64,000 nt of DNA from Aristolochia californica. Lineage: Eukaryota; Streptophyta; Magnoliopsida; Piperales; Aristolochiaceae. The stretch is taken from positions 3,536,501 through 3,600,500 of the forward strand of contig JARWKL010000008.1 in NCBI GenBank assembly GCA_029961685.1, read 5' to 3'. The notes beneath the pieces are model-generated. The model saw only the letters and a program-made list of their open reading frames with translations. It did not search any database and was not told the DNA's origin. Made by a program: the position numbers and the translations under genes. Of the stretch, positions 1-11,330 are shown piece by piece; within the stretch, counting starts at the first letter, position 1; every line of letters begins with the position of its first letter.

Positions 1-506
1 TTTGATATACATTAAACTATAAGTGCTATCTGAAATTATTCATGCTAAAAGAGTGAAAGTAAATGACTAAAATCACTTTTGTTCACTCTACTTATGACAT
101 GATTGATCGATCAACTCAGAGCGCATGATTAATCAACCTAAACCGTTTGATCGATCAACCACGATGCAAAATGATTTTAAATATGGTTTGAACTACACCT
201 AATCATTTCAAATCATTTCCATAACCCTCTTGACAGTTGCCAAAGCTCCGAAAATCATCCCCACTCACTTCTATGTTTGATTTGCCTCCATTTTTGCCAG
301 ATCTCTTTGAAATCCATCCTCCCTCAACTCTAAAACCTTGAAAATAACTAGTTTGCTCATAAATACCGCTCCTTGGACTACATTTCGTTTTTAGGCTACA
401 TGTTCTCAAATTGACCATAGTTTTGACCAAGAGGATCACTAGGAAGGATTCCCCACCTTAGGGAAGGCGAATACCTCGTGGAAATGTCCCATTGGTGTAA
501 CCACTT

Positions 507-1262
507 TTGATCAAAGGGTCAAATATACCAATACATGGAGACATTTTCTACTTGGAGAATGGTAGAGCCATCATGGCTCGACCTCGGTTTATGTGGGAGA
601 GAGGTAGAAGGCTTTCAAGAAGCATTCAGGCCTATCTACCCCACTTTGGTAAAAGTCTTTTACAACTTGAAGTGGTAGCCACTGAAAATGGCCACTTGAA
701 GATGACTATATTTGTCAAGAAGACTCGTATCACTCTCACCTTATTTGGGCTTAATAGTATTTTAGGCACCCCAATGTAAGAGCTCAAGCGTTACATCAAG
801 GAGAGTTGGCCAAATGACTAATGTGAGGAGCATCCTCAATCTATCCAAGATGCCATCTCACTCTTCTTCGGTCAAACACTTGTAAGTGCCTATGAAATCA
901 AAATCAATAATCTGAGCATGAAGTTACGATTCTTCATGGAGATAGTGATCCACATCCTCAATCCAATGAAGGGGACTTTCTCACGTCTCACTACGGCTGA
1001 CATCTTTTGGCTCTGGGCACTAACCCAACACATTGAGCTTGACTTTGCCTACTTCATAGTCATATGGGTGATGAATGTAGAAAAAAATACCAATGATAAC
1101 GGTCTACCCTTCAAATATCACATTACTACCATCCTTAAGCATCATGGAATAGATCTTGATGAAGAAGAAGTCATAAGCCTAACCAAAAAAATAACAATGG
1201 GAGAAGTCGAAATTGGAAAATTCAGCTTGACTGAATCTTCCTCGAGCTCCAATCAACTTTAA
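507..1262 (+). pseudogene. decayed plant transposon-associated protein (PF20167-like)
   Basis: One reading frame runs through this interval but is broken by in-frame TAA stops at 777-779 and near 817. The segment after 918 (MKLRFFMEIVIHILNP, then a TADIFWLWAL stretch followed by FAYFIVIWVMN) resembles the 'putative plant transposon protein' domain found in many plant retroelement-derived proteins. The segment before it, with a pattern like KKTRITLTLFGLNSILGTP, fits the usual upstream part of that family. No catalytic residues can be named. The downstream Glu/Ser-rich end also fits the family. I infer a dead copy of a transposable-element gene; the assignment rests on remembered family patterns. 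Confidence 0.5.
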
Positions 1263-3300
1263 AAACTTGAGGATGTTGTGGCCGAAATAAAGGAAACACT
1301 CATGGAAATTTGACCTCTCCTGCATTCCATCATCACCTTCATCTCTCTACCAAAGCAGCTTCCACCTTAGTCTTAATCCCTTTTACCTTAATTGACCTAG
1401 ATTTGATCTTGTATTTTTTTTATTTATATTTAAAGGTCAAGTCATTTGGCATCCTGTACACATTTTGGTTATGAATGAAAAGTATAAAGTCATCTTTTAT
1501 GTGTGCAATTATTCTCACATTTGGAAGAAAGTATCTAAGCTAACATCTGTATTCACAAATTGAGGGAGAGCAATTGGTTAAGAACTTGAAATTGGGGAGG
1601 GGGCAATTATTTTTAGTTTTTAAAAGTTAGGTTTTGTCATAAAAAAGGGGGAGATTATTGACCACTTTCATCCATATTTTTATGATAATAAAATTATAAA
1701 TTATAAATTTCAAATACTAAACCTTCAAGAGACATAATTTCAACGATCTTTGCAAGGAACCGACAAATTTATCGCAAGACCTCAAGCTCAAAGAAGTGTC
1801 AAGTCAAATACAAATATCTCAAAAACTTTTAGCCATGTATGAGATACAAGAGTTTAGGAGCTTTAGAACAAATTATTTCAAAATCGTGCTTAGCTAATGC
1901 ATATTAATGTTTAAAACTTTCTAAAACACCTTAAAGACTTTTTTTTTATTATACTTAGAAGCCATTTCAAAATACTAGCAATTGGCATGATTGATCTTTC
2001 CTATCCCTAGAGTTGATGCGTTTTTGGATGAGTTAATCGGATCCTGTTATTTTTCTAAGCTAGATTTAGTGTTGTAAGTGGGTTAGGTTTAGTCGAGGGA
2101 CCACATGATCCACATGTGACCCATTGAGAACAAGAGTAAACACCATTGGATACTTGGAAAATACAAAGACATTTTTTTCTTCTTTTATAATAAAATGCTT
2201 CCAAAGTTTAGAATGTTTTTTACTAGCAATATTTGTGAAGCATTTGGTTGAAAACTTGGTGTTACATATTTACTTAGGATGGCACAAACAGTAAAAACTG
2301 AGATAATGAGAGTCATTCAATTTAGTAAGATAGAATGTTTGGACAATTTAGATCTAGTGAACAAATTTTCTAAGTTGGAGAGTTTGATATTAACTACTTC
2401 CACCCATTCGCCACAAAATGCCCACAGCACGAGGTCCCAAGACCAACCGGCAAAGTCGGAGCATGTTTCAAGAGACGTGGGTCCGTATGCTGGAAATGTG
2501 ATGCCACTGCCATAAGCTTTTCTTCTACTGGTCAGTTATAGAATTCTCATTTAATGTCTCACACAACAGCGGGGGACAACCTTGTGAAGCTGGTCACGTT
2601 CATTTGTCACATTTGCCAGTGCCAGTGCCAGTGTCCAGAAGAAAAAAACGCTGACACCAAAATCTACAGTAGCGAATTCGTGCCACTGTTTCAAAAGCTG
2701 TCTCCACATGCTGTTCAGAGTTCAGAATTCAGATTTCGTGTATGGGTTGAGCTTGAAAAACATCACGGCACTTTAAAATTTTAAGAGCTACTGGTTGACT
2801 AGTTGTAATTTTTTATAGGAGACGAGGCCATCAGATTAATTCAATAGATACCTGAGCTCGTTCATAGAAATCTGTTAGTCAATAAACGGCTCATGTTCTT
2901 GAATCTACAGCAGTTGAGATATCTACAAAAGAGAAAAAAATTTATAATAATAGTTACGATTCAACTTGAATACATACAATCAGTGACAAGAAAAACCCAG
3001 AAGGGAAATCAGGAGAAAGCATCAGTAGACTAAACCTCCTGATAGAACTCGCACTTGCGAGAAATTCCACCAAAACTAGCCTCCAAACACTTGCTCCTGT
3101 CTGCTTTCACCTCTTGGTCTACATGAAATCCCAGCAAGGAACAAAGACCAATAAAAAGCAAAAGAAATTTTCAAACGGGGAGACTATATGCATGTAAACT
3201 GTACATCTCCCATACGCTATAACTCGACATGACATGAATATCTTTGGCTTTTTTTTTTTCCAAATCCTGCTGGCTTCATGTCTCCCTTGATTGAACACCA
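1263..3300. other. AT-rich intergenic DNA, no gene seen
   Basis: No supported gene. A purine-rich tract AAAAAAGGGGGAGATTATTG near 1643-1662 looks like a retrotransposon polypurine tract, so the material around it may be the tail of the element whose dead protein gene lies at 507-1262. Short open frames at 2279-2515 and 2554-2784 have no recognisable family pattern. Confidence 0.4.
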
Positions 3301-3408
3301 TTAAATATTACAGAAGGCAGATTGGCTTATGGTTGCTATTTCCTAATTTGTCTTCTAGAGTTTACAGTTGACAGCAGGCCTTGTCAACAAGTTGCAGTTG
3401 ACACCTTT

Positions 3409-6400
3409 TCAGGTCGCCTTTCCCCTTGAAAAGAACCTGCTAAATCCACGGCCATTTTTCTCTGGTGTCATGACCAACGAGGAAGCTGAAGAAGATGACC
3501 TGGTAGCCTTGTGCTTTGGCCGTTTGAAGTTAATGGGAGATCTTGTAAAAGGGCTAGGCTCTGTGTCAGACGAACTCATGGTGCCATTACAGCTGTTTAA
3601 AGAGGCTTCACCTCCAATCCTATCAGCTTGATCAAAATCCTGTGAGCCTGGTCCACGAGAGTTCATCCCACTGGAGCTAGCTTCATTATCTTGCATATCT
3701 GTACTTATCTTATACCCTTCGTCATGGGAGGACCCTCCGTGGTCGGTTGGAGAACGCAATGCATTCAAGTGCTTTCCAAGAAGAAGAATAGTCTCCTGGC
3801 ATTCAGCTAGTTTCTCTGCTGCAGCTGCTATCTCTCTCTCCTGGATGCCACATAAACAGCATTGTAGTCAGGACCTTTCGCTTAACTTCAGTAACTTATC
3901 TGACGCAAATGACCTACAGAAGAGGGCTAATTCTAGTTTGGCCATTGAAAACAACATCTATCAGGAGCCAGTCGTGATCAGCCGACTGACAAGAGAAATT
4001 TGCTCCAATTGTTGTCAGGAGCCAGCCAATTGGGACTAATTAAGACCAGCACTAACAATGTGTAAGAGTCCACTCTCTTCAGTAAACATGGGATTGAGGA
4101 TGGTATCATGAATGACACAGGATAAATTCACTATAACCTTTCTGGGGATGCTGAACTTGGTTGAACAGAAAGAAGAAAAAATATTTCTATATTGCCCTAA
4201 ATGCTTTTTCCTGACTACTTCTTGAAAAGAAGATTAATTAGGGCTAAAAGAAACTAGTTGACTGCCGTAACCAGTCAATTTATGTGTGAATGCAATGTTT
4301 ACTGGAGCTAAACCTCTTGTTACAATTGACTAGGTTTTGGTACAAGAAGAGATAACCAATTGTGAGCTTGGCAAGTACCATGTGAAGAAAGATAAGTTAC
4401 AGAACAACAAAACCTTATAGACCTACTCCGATATACCAAAACTCAAAACCCTTGAAGACCTATTCTGTTACAAAACTCATTTGGATGGAGAAATCTGTGA
4501 ATGTAAGGAGAGTTCAGGCAGGTATAACAAAAAGAAAAACCAAGAAACAGTTATGCCAGCCAAACAACAATAACAAACTGATAAAAGGAAATGACTTTAA
4601 CCTGTTTGTTCTTCTCAGAATCATCAGCCAAAGAAGGTGAGCACATTGAGCATTTTTCAGTCCTGCACAGAGACACGAAACATGTATGTCACAAGACAGT
4701 TTGCAGGATGCACGAATATTCCTATATATAGAGACTTAGCATAAGCCAATGAAAAGTCTATCCAGGCCCACCAATGCTACTCAGACAAAACAGAGGCCTT
4801 CTATCCAAAGGCTAATTTTCCTTATTCGAAATTTGCGGGTGTATGCGGGTATAAATTTCAACAACTGTCATGCTAATCAACTCCATAAGAAAAGAAATGT
4901 CTATATCAAACTTTACGTCGAGTAGAGGTGGGTGGGCCTGAAAAGAGTTCCAGGGGCAGTTTATAATCAGTACAGTGTCAATCCTTACGCTTTTTAGCTA
5001 AAGGATTTCAGAGTTTTAGTGGTGAAATATGTTTTTTTCTCTACAAAGTGTATTTCATACAAACCTTTGGATCTGCTCTTCAAGATCATTACATTTCACC
5101 TCAAGATCTTTGTATCGGGCCAAAGCATCATGATGATTCTGCTTTTCTTCTTGAAGCTCAATCTCTAGGGCTTTTGCCATTTCACGCAAAAGATTCATCT
5201 CTATCTCCAAATCCTGTGTACGTGCTTCAAGTGATTTATATGATTCTACCATACATTTCAATTGGGTTTCTGCCAAGCTGTTTGATTTCTGACTTGAAGC
5301 TAACTGAGACTTGAGTTCTACCAGAAGTTTCTCCGTTTGATCCAATTGAACTGTTCTCTGCTCCAAACTCTCATTACATCTGACTAGGTCTAATGCCAAA
5401 TTTTCTCTCTCTAATTTCAGCTGTTCAATTTCATTCTGGGAGCATTTGCATAACCTGCCTTTCAGTTCAAAGCTGGGTTCCAGACGGATATCTTGAATAA
5501 TTTCAGGATCAGCAATGGAGTCAGAAACATGAGGACAATCACTTGGAAGTCTTTCTTTTGTTTGGTCAGGTTCAATTAACTTATTTTCTAGTAAAGTTAC
5601 TTTATCCACACAGTCAGAAACACTGTTTTCTCCTTCACTACCTTTTAGACCCACAATGTTAAAGTTCAGTTCAGTAGCCTTAGCCAAAACACAGGACAGC
5701 TTATATATTAAGTTAACTACTCCCAACTCACCAGACAAAACCTTATCAACGGATTGTAGGAATTCATCAGTCATTTGGCTCAAACCCAGATCATCGTGAT
5801 CGCCACTTTGAATTTCTTTTGCTTCTTTTCCAAGTGATACTATGAAACTCTGAATCTCATAGATTGCTCTTTTTATCTCTTGGTTAATGAGTTGTGTAGT
5901 TTCAATACATGGTTTATTCTCACATTTCAAAGAAATTCCATTTTCTGTGTCCAACATGTCTTCAGCTGGCACTTTACTTTCCCCTGAAATAAACTGGATG
6001 AATTGATGAGGCAAACTGCCCGGCATATCCTCTGCAACCTTTCTAATATCCTCCAAAATATTACATAAATCTGAGTGCTTGCCTTGGGATTCAAGTATTA
6101 AAGTTATTCTGGACTGAAGACTTTCTAGAGACACTTCTTTCTTTTTTGATTCAACTGAAGATTCTTCTGGATTTAAATTTGAACTTTTGGCAACATTTGA
6201 TTCTGGACTTGTTTTCTGGATCCCCTTATCAATCAAATTGTCAGAAACTGAAACAGTCCCATTAGATTTTGTTGAAAGGCACGCCAATCTTTCCATCTCT
6301 AGAAAATCATCCATCAGTTCCAAGTGCTTCGAAGTTTCAGTTTTACCACCTCTTTCAAATTTTTTTTCTTTTTTTATGTGAGAGAGATCTGAGATCGAAG

Positions 6401-9367
6401 CCGTAGCCCAAGAATCAGCACAACTTGCTTCCTCATCAATGCCATCTTCAGACATGGAGGTAATGCTTGGGGGATTACTAGCACTCTGGCTGAACGAAAG
6501 AGGGATTTCCAAGTTAAGTTTCGAAGGACTCACTTGCTGACTTAAGAACTGAATTTGAGCTTCCAAGCTACGGAGTTTGCTGGTTGTCTTAGCACACATG
6601 TTTCTAGAAGCTTGAAGTTCACTGTTACGCTTTGACAAAGCCTCTTTAAGCATCTTTGTCTCCTCCTCCGTTGTCAATAACCTAGCTGTGAGAAATTCAG
6701 TCTCTTTATGACTTTTCTGTACACTTTCTAAAGAAAATTCAGTGGGTGTGGCCATATGTGGGCTCAAGCATTTAACAGGTGATCTTCGTAGTCTAGTTTC
6801 CCCATAATCCCGACCCAAACTCTCAACCTCTAGTTTCATTTGAGCCAAAGCAGCAGGACCAGGCAACTTTTTCCTAACAAGTCCACGCAATCTCTGGCAC
6901 TCTGCTTCTAACTTGGCAATCTTTTTCACACCCTCTAGGTGTTGCCTATTAGCCACATCTTCAGATCTTAAACTCATATTCTTTTCTTCATTTCTAATCT
7001 CAACCTCCTTGGAAACAATATGGAGCTCATATTTCAAGGAATTTATATCCTTCTCACATGATTGCACATTGCTTTTCAGGACTTCAATTTGAGCATCTGC
7101 TTGAGACTTTTCCTCACTCATCTTAATTAGCAAGTTTGAGCGTTCTAGTAAAGACCTTGAAAGTGCATTATTATCAGCCGACGCCCTAAGGAGCTCTTGC
7201 TCCAAGTCAATTATTCTTGATTCAAACTCACCTTTGATTTTCTCCCACTGCTTAGTTTTCGTAAAAACAACATCATGTAACTTCTGCTCACTTTCTTCCT
7301 TCACGCTGCGAATTTGTCTCATGCACTCTTTGAGTGCCCCATCAAGATGAGCTGCCCGATCTTCAGCGGTTAACTTTAGCAATGTGACAGATTCAAGTTG
7401 ACTTTTCAACGCTATAGCTTCAGCTTCAGCCTTTTCCCAACCTGAAACATGCACTTTGATCATAAGACAGTCCTAGGCAAGGTCTTACATCAGTTTTCCT
7501 CTTGGAAGTTTATCAAAGACTTTAAGTCAATTTATTGATGAATTTGCTGTCAACAGAGAAATTTGCTCTCATGTTGATCAGGAGGCTCTTATTAATGAAA
7601 TTTCCTTCTCATCATCTTCAAAAAAAAAAAAGGAATCTGTTGTCAACAAAATAGATTTATTTTTGTTAAATAGTCTAGAACTTTCATACTTGTAACACCG
7701 GAATGTTATTATATATTTGGATCTTCCAATTCCAAAGTCCTCTCTAATAAATTAGACGTAAGAAACCAAAGATACGTCAAAGTTTTTGGAGAAAATTTGA
7801 GAATTTTCTGAAAAATTATACCTGAGACAGCCTCTTCAGCAACTTTTGCATGTTGTTTAACAAGATTTTCCTTAGTGGTGTTCTCTCCAAGGGCAGACGC
7901 TAGTTTTTCATTGGTTAAGGATAACTTTTCATTTAAATCCTTCACTTGATCTTTCAAATTGGCATATGTTTCCTCTGTAATTTGAACATATTTAACTTTT
8001 TTGGAAATATTCTGCAAGAACAGGCCAAGTGCATGTACAACGTAAATAATCAACCCCCAATGGCCAGAACATCCAAACAACAAATAGGGTTAGCAATTAG
8101 CATCCATCAAAATAGCTTCAAAATAACTAAATGAAATATTTCACATAAATTACATCCTATTATGATGCCCTCAGCTATCTTTTTTTGGCAGGTTCAACAT
8201 GACAGTCAATAATTCAAAATGACTCGCATTGCAATAAATAGTCGTTAAATAGTTCAGCCTTCCCAGCAACCACATTGTCAGAGAACATGACAACTTACAG
8301 GCAATCACAATGACAGTAATTAGATTGTGGAACAAAATCAAACTTAAGCCCATTACAGCCATTATTATGTCACAATTAATGATGCATTTTGTCTTATAAT
8401 TGGAAGTGATAGCCTCAGAGACTTATGGCTGACATAGGTGGAGAACAGGAAGTTTGAGAATAAGAATGTTTGCATTGACCAAGATCAAAGACAATTTTCA
8501 ACTCCTTTTTGGTGTCTCAGGTTAAAATCTTATTACAGATATCTAGAGATGACCAAAAACTTGCCCTTCATCATATTAAACTAGAACCTACAATTTAACC
8601 AGAATATAGTTCTTTGGACTCAAACCTGAGTCAGAAGGGTCTAAATAGTTTGGTCTACAAAATGCTGACAGCAGCAGCCACTAAAACATGCAGAAAAGAA
8701 AAAATTAAAATAAATACTGAAACTATTATCTACTTAGATGAGCTGTCTACCAATTTAGTGCCATAGAATCAAGCCACCATAAAAAAATGTAGCCCTTCTA
8801 CAGGCAAGATTACCTTCACAAAACTATTTCAATAATGGAATAAACCCTACCTCAAAAACAAGTATAGGAATCAATGAACTTTTGAAACCACATGCCAACA
8901 ATACTGTGTCAACTGAAGAATCAAACAGGAAAAACTCTAGACTTTGAAGTCTACAAAAAAGGATCTTGATCATAAAGAAAGGTAACTACCAATGTCAAAG
9001 TGCAATACTGACACAGATTGAATGACTAGACCTTGCATCCCCAAAATGCCTTTATAGAGACAAAAACAAGAGTAAGAAATTTATTCATCTCAAAGTTTAA
9101 ACAACAAAGAAACAAAACAAGACCAAAAATTTGAATATTAACTGTTCTTCAGTCATAATGGATCAAAAATCAAATATGGCCTCAAAGAAACAAGACTAAA
9201 TAAAACTTCCTAGCTTTAACTAAAAGTAATAATGGCAAGCAAAATACCTCCTCCACATGATTTATAGATGAGTTAGCTGAGGATACATTAGCCAACTCTG
9301 GAGCAGCTACTACTTTCTCCTTGTCTGATGATGATTTCTTCCTCCATGGCCAACTTCGCCGATCCAT
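3409..9367 (-). CDS. filament-like plant protein (FPP), long coiled-coil protein
   Basis: Five coding exons on the minus strand: 9367-9248, 8011-7822, 7441-5065, 4662-4602 and 3840-3409. They total 3180 nt, or 1059 residues, with GT/AG boundaries and consistent phases. The N-terminus MDRRSWPWRKKSSSDKEK is the conserved opening of the FPP family, and the C-terminus ends in the family motif RGFSRFFSRGKAT. Between them are long heptad-rich coiled coils (about residues 55-290, 330-400 and 700-800) broken by a Ser/acidic linker. The 61-nt exon at 4662-4602 encodes TEKCSMCSPSLADDSEKNKQ, and the next exon begins with EREIAAAAEKLAECQETI. FPPs are plant-specific coiled-coil proteins linked to membranes and the cytoskeleton; the biochemical role is poorly defined. 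The length is typical for the family. The gene looks intact and ordinary; its introns are free of recognisable transposons. Confidence 0.93.
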
Positions 9368-9459
9368 ATTGGATTATGTAGCCTGTAAGTAACGGATCAG
9401 TAAAGAGGGCAGATATATAAAATAATATTTGAGATGGATGAACAAAAAAAAAGAAATTG

Positions 9460-9565
9460 AGAGAGAGAGAGAGAGAGACCAAATACACATAACAAGTTAT
9501 ACACCCTAAGTACCAACATTCATATAGGCGTGTATGTACATGTGTGTGTGTGTGTGCATACATAT

Positions 9566-9659
<94 letters not shown>

Positions 9660-9661
9660 GT
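9460..9661. repeat. compound microsatellite (GA, TG, TA/CATA)
   Basis: A GA run near 9460-9478 is followed by a TG run at about 9540-9556 and a long TA/CATA tract to 9660. It lies inside the FPP leader intron. Open frames rich in Ile/Tyr here are artefacts of the repeat. Confidence 0.9.
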
Positions 9662-10111
9662 CATTGGAGGTGGAGATGCCTAAAACCCAAAACTTCTTAA
9701 ACAGTACGAACAAGTTAAAGAAAGTGCAAGTTCATGGAGGAATATAGGAGGAAAAAGAGCTCTTCAAACTCTCCAGTCATTTTCAAACAAATCTCTTGAC
9801 CAATATCAAGCTTGCTGACTCTTAGTAATACAGTCAATTTGCCAAATTTCCAGAGGATTTGACACCCACACCCCGCCCCACACCCCAAAAAAAAAAAACA
9901 TTGAAACAAATAACTTAACCATTTGTACTTTTTCCCGATCACTCACTAATTTGCTCTCAGATCTCGATTATACACCAACAGAATGGAAAGGATTTTTACA
10001 AATCGAACAGGCCACCTCTTGTTTGTAAACAAATTATGCATAGTTTTGGCTGCATTATTTTGGCATTTTTTTTTCTGAACCGACAAGGATAATACAAGAT
10101 ACATGCTTCTC

Positions 10112-10254
10112 ACATGTTCACTATATATTAGTTCCAATCACCTTCTCTGAGCATACAAGACATGTTCACTATATATTAGTTCCAACCACCTTCTCTGAGC
10201 ATACAAGACATGTTCACTATATATTAGTTCCAACCACCTTCTCTGAGCATCCAA
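10112..10254. repeat. 48-bp tandem repeat, three copies
   Basis: Three head-to-tail copies start at 10112, 10160 and 10208. Each begins ACATGTTCACTATATATTAG and continues to GAGCATACAAG. The copies differ by only a few substitutions. It lies in the FPP leader intron. Confidence 0.9.
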
Positions 10255-11330
10255 CACGTTTTCTGACAAATATGTGATAACGCATGTAAGAAGGGGTGCA
10301 GGAAGAGAAAGCTAGTTCTATTGATTATTGCTATCAAATTCTGAATTTTCCATGTTAAAATGTCACCACACAAATTTCGCTAGAAAAGTAAGCTCGCTAT
10401 CCAAAATTCGTTCAAACTGATGAAAAAATTCAATATTATGCCCTCAAATTTTCCGCACCTTCCTTTCAGCTCCAATGCACGAGAATCAAATATCATGAGC
10501 AGCCAATGACGTCACTGAAAGTATAGACCTCTATAACAGAAAGCAAAGCAAAAGCATCCAAAACCTGCATAGAGATAAATTCACTTGGAAAGTCACAATG
10601 ACGCAAGGCATCAAACAAAAAGGAACAGAGCATGAAACAGATCCTTGTTTTAAAGGAACAAGCAAGCCGCTAAATCTGGATAAAAAACAAATTCTAAAGC
10701 CGCTCCATTTGATTGAAAAACAAATACCAAGGTCGTTCGGTTTGGAGTAAAAAATGCTAATGCATGAGGACCAGAAGCATAATACTCAATGATCAGAAAG
10801 CGTATCAGAAAAAGAAAAAATGACAATGTTGAAAGACAAAAACACTCGAAACAAAATCCAGAGCGAGTTCAATAAAAACAAAGTTTTCACCTTAAAACAG
10901 AGTTCATGCATCGAGAGTTGTCATACTCGGATCCTTCTTTCCGGCAGACGACAGTGAACGATTATCAGCCACAACCGGACGATAAACAACAAAAATCTAT
11001 AATCTCCACAACCTCACATTCCAAAAGAATCAGAAAACAATCACAAATTGGACTACCGCGAAATGAAAATCCGAACGGAAGTCGAACAGATTCAGAAATG
11101 GCTACTAAAAAGAAGAAGCAAAATAAAACATCAATACCTGAAAAAAGCTACGAGAGATCTCTCAAAATTGAGCAGCAGATCTAAGGAAGAAACATGTTAC
11201 AGAGGAAACATCAGTTTCCTCAAACTCTCTGAGATGTTGAATTTGCAGAGAAAGGAAGAGGCACAGGCGAGTTGAGTTAAAATACCAGCGTTAGGTGTCA
11301 CTTAAAGCAGAGAGCTGGAAAAAAAAAACG

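Larger units (their letters stand above)
9383..11330 (-). promoter_or_regulatory. leader intron and probable 5' UTR exon of the FPP gene
   Basis: Fifteen bases upstream of the FPP start codon is a clear acceptor (minus strand TTACTTACAG, boundary at 9383/9382), so the leader is spliced. A good donor, CAG|GTATTG on the minus strand at 11138/11137, follows a pyrimidine-rich stretch typical of a 5' UTR. I infer a non-coding first exon from roughly 11,330 down to 11,138 and a leader intron of about 1.75 kb. The acceptor is well supported; the donor and transcription start are inferred. Confidence 0.5.

Noticed and set aside
9288..9747. Frames rich in Ile/Tyr/His on both strands
   Set aside because: They are read through the TA/CATA microsatellite and overlap the FPP first exon out of frame.
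10085..10260. 48-bp direct repeats as a CRISPR array
   Set aside because: The units are strictly tandem without spacers, and the DNA is a plant nuclear intron.
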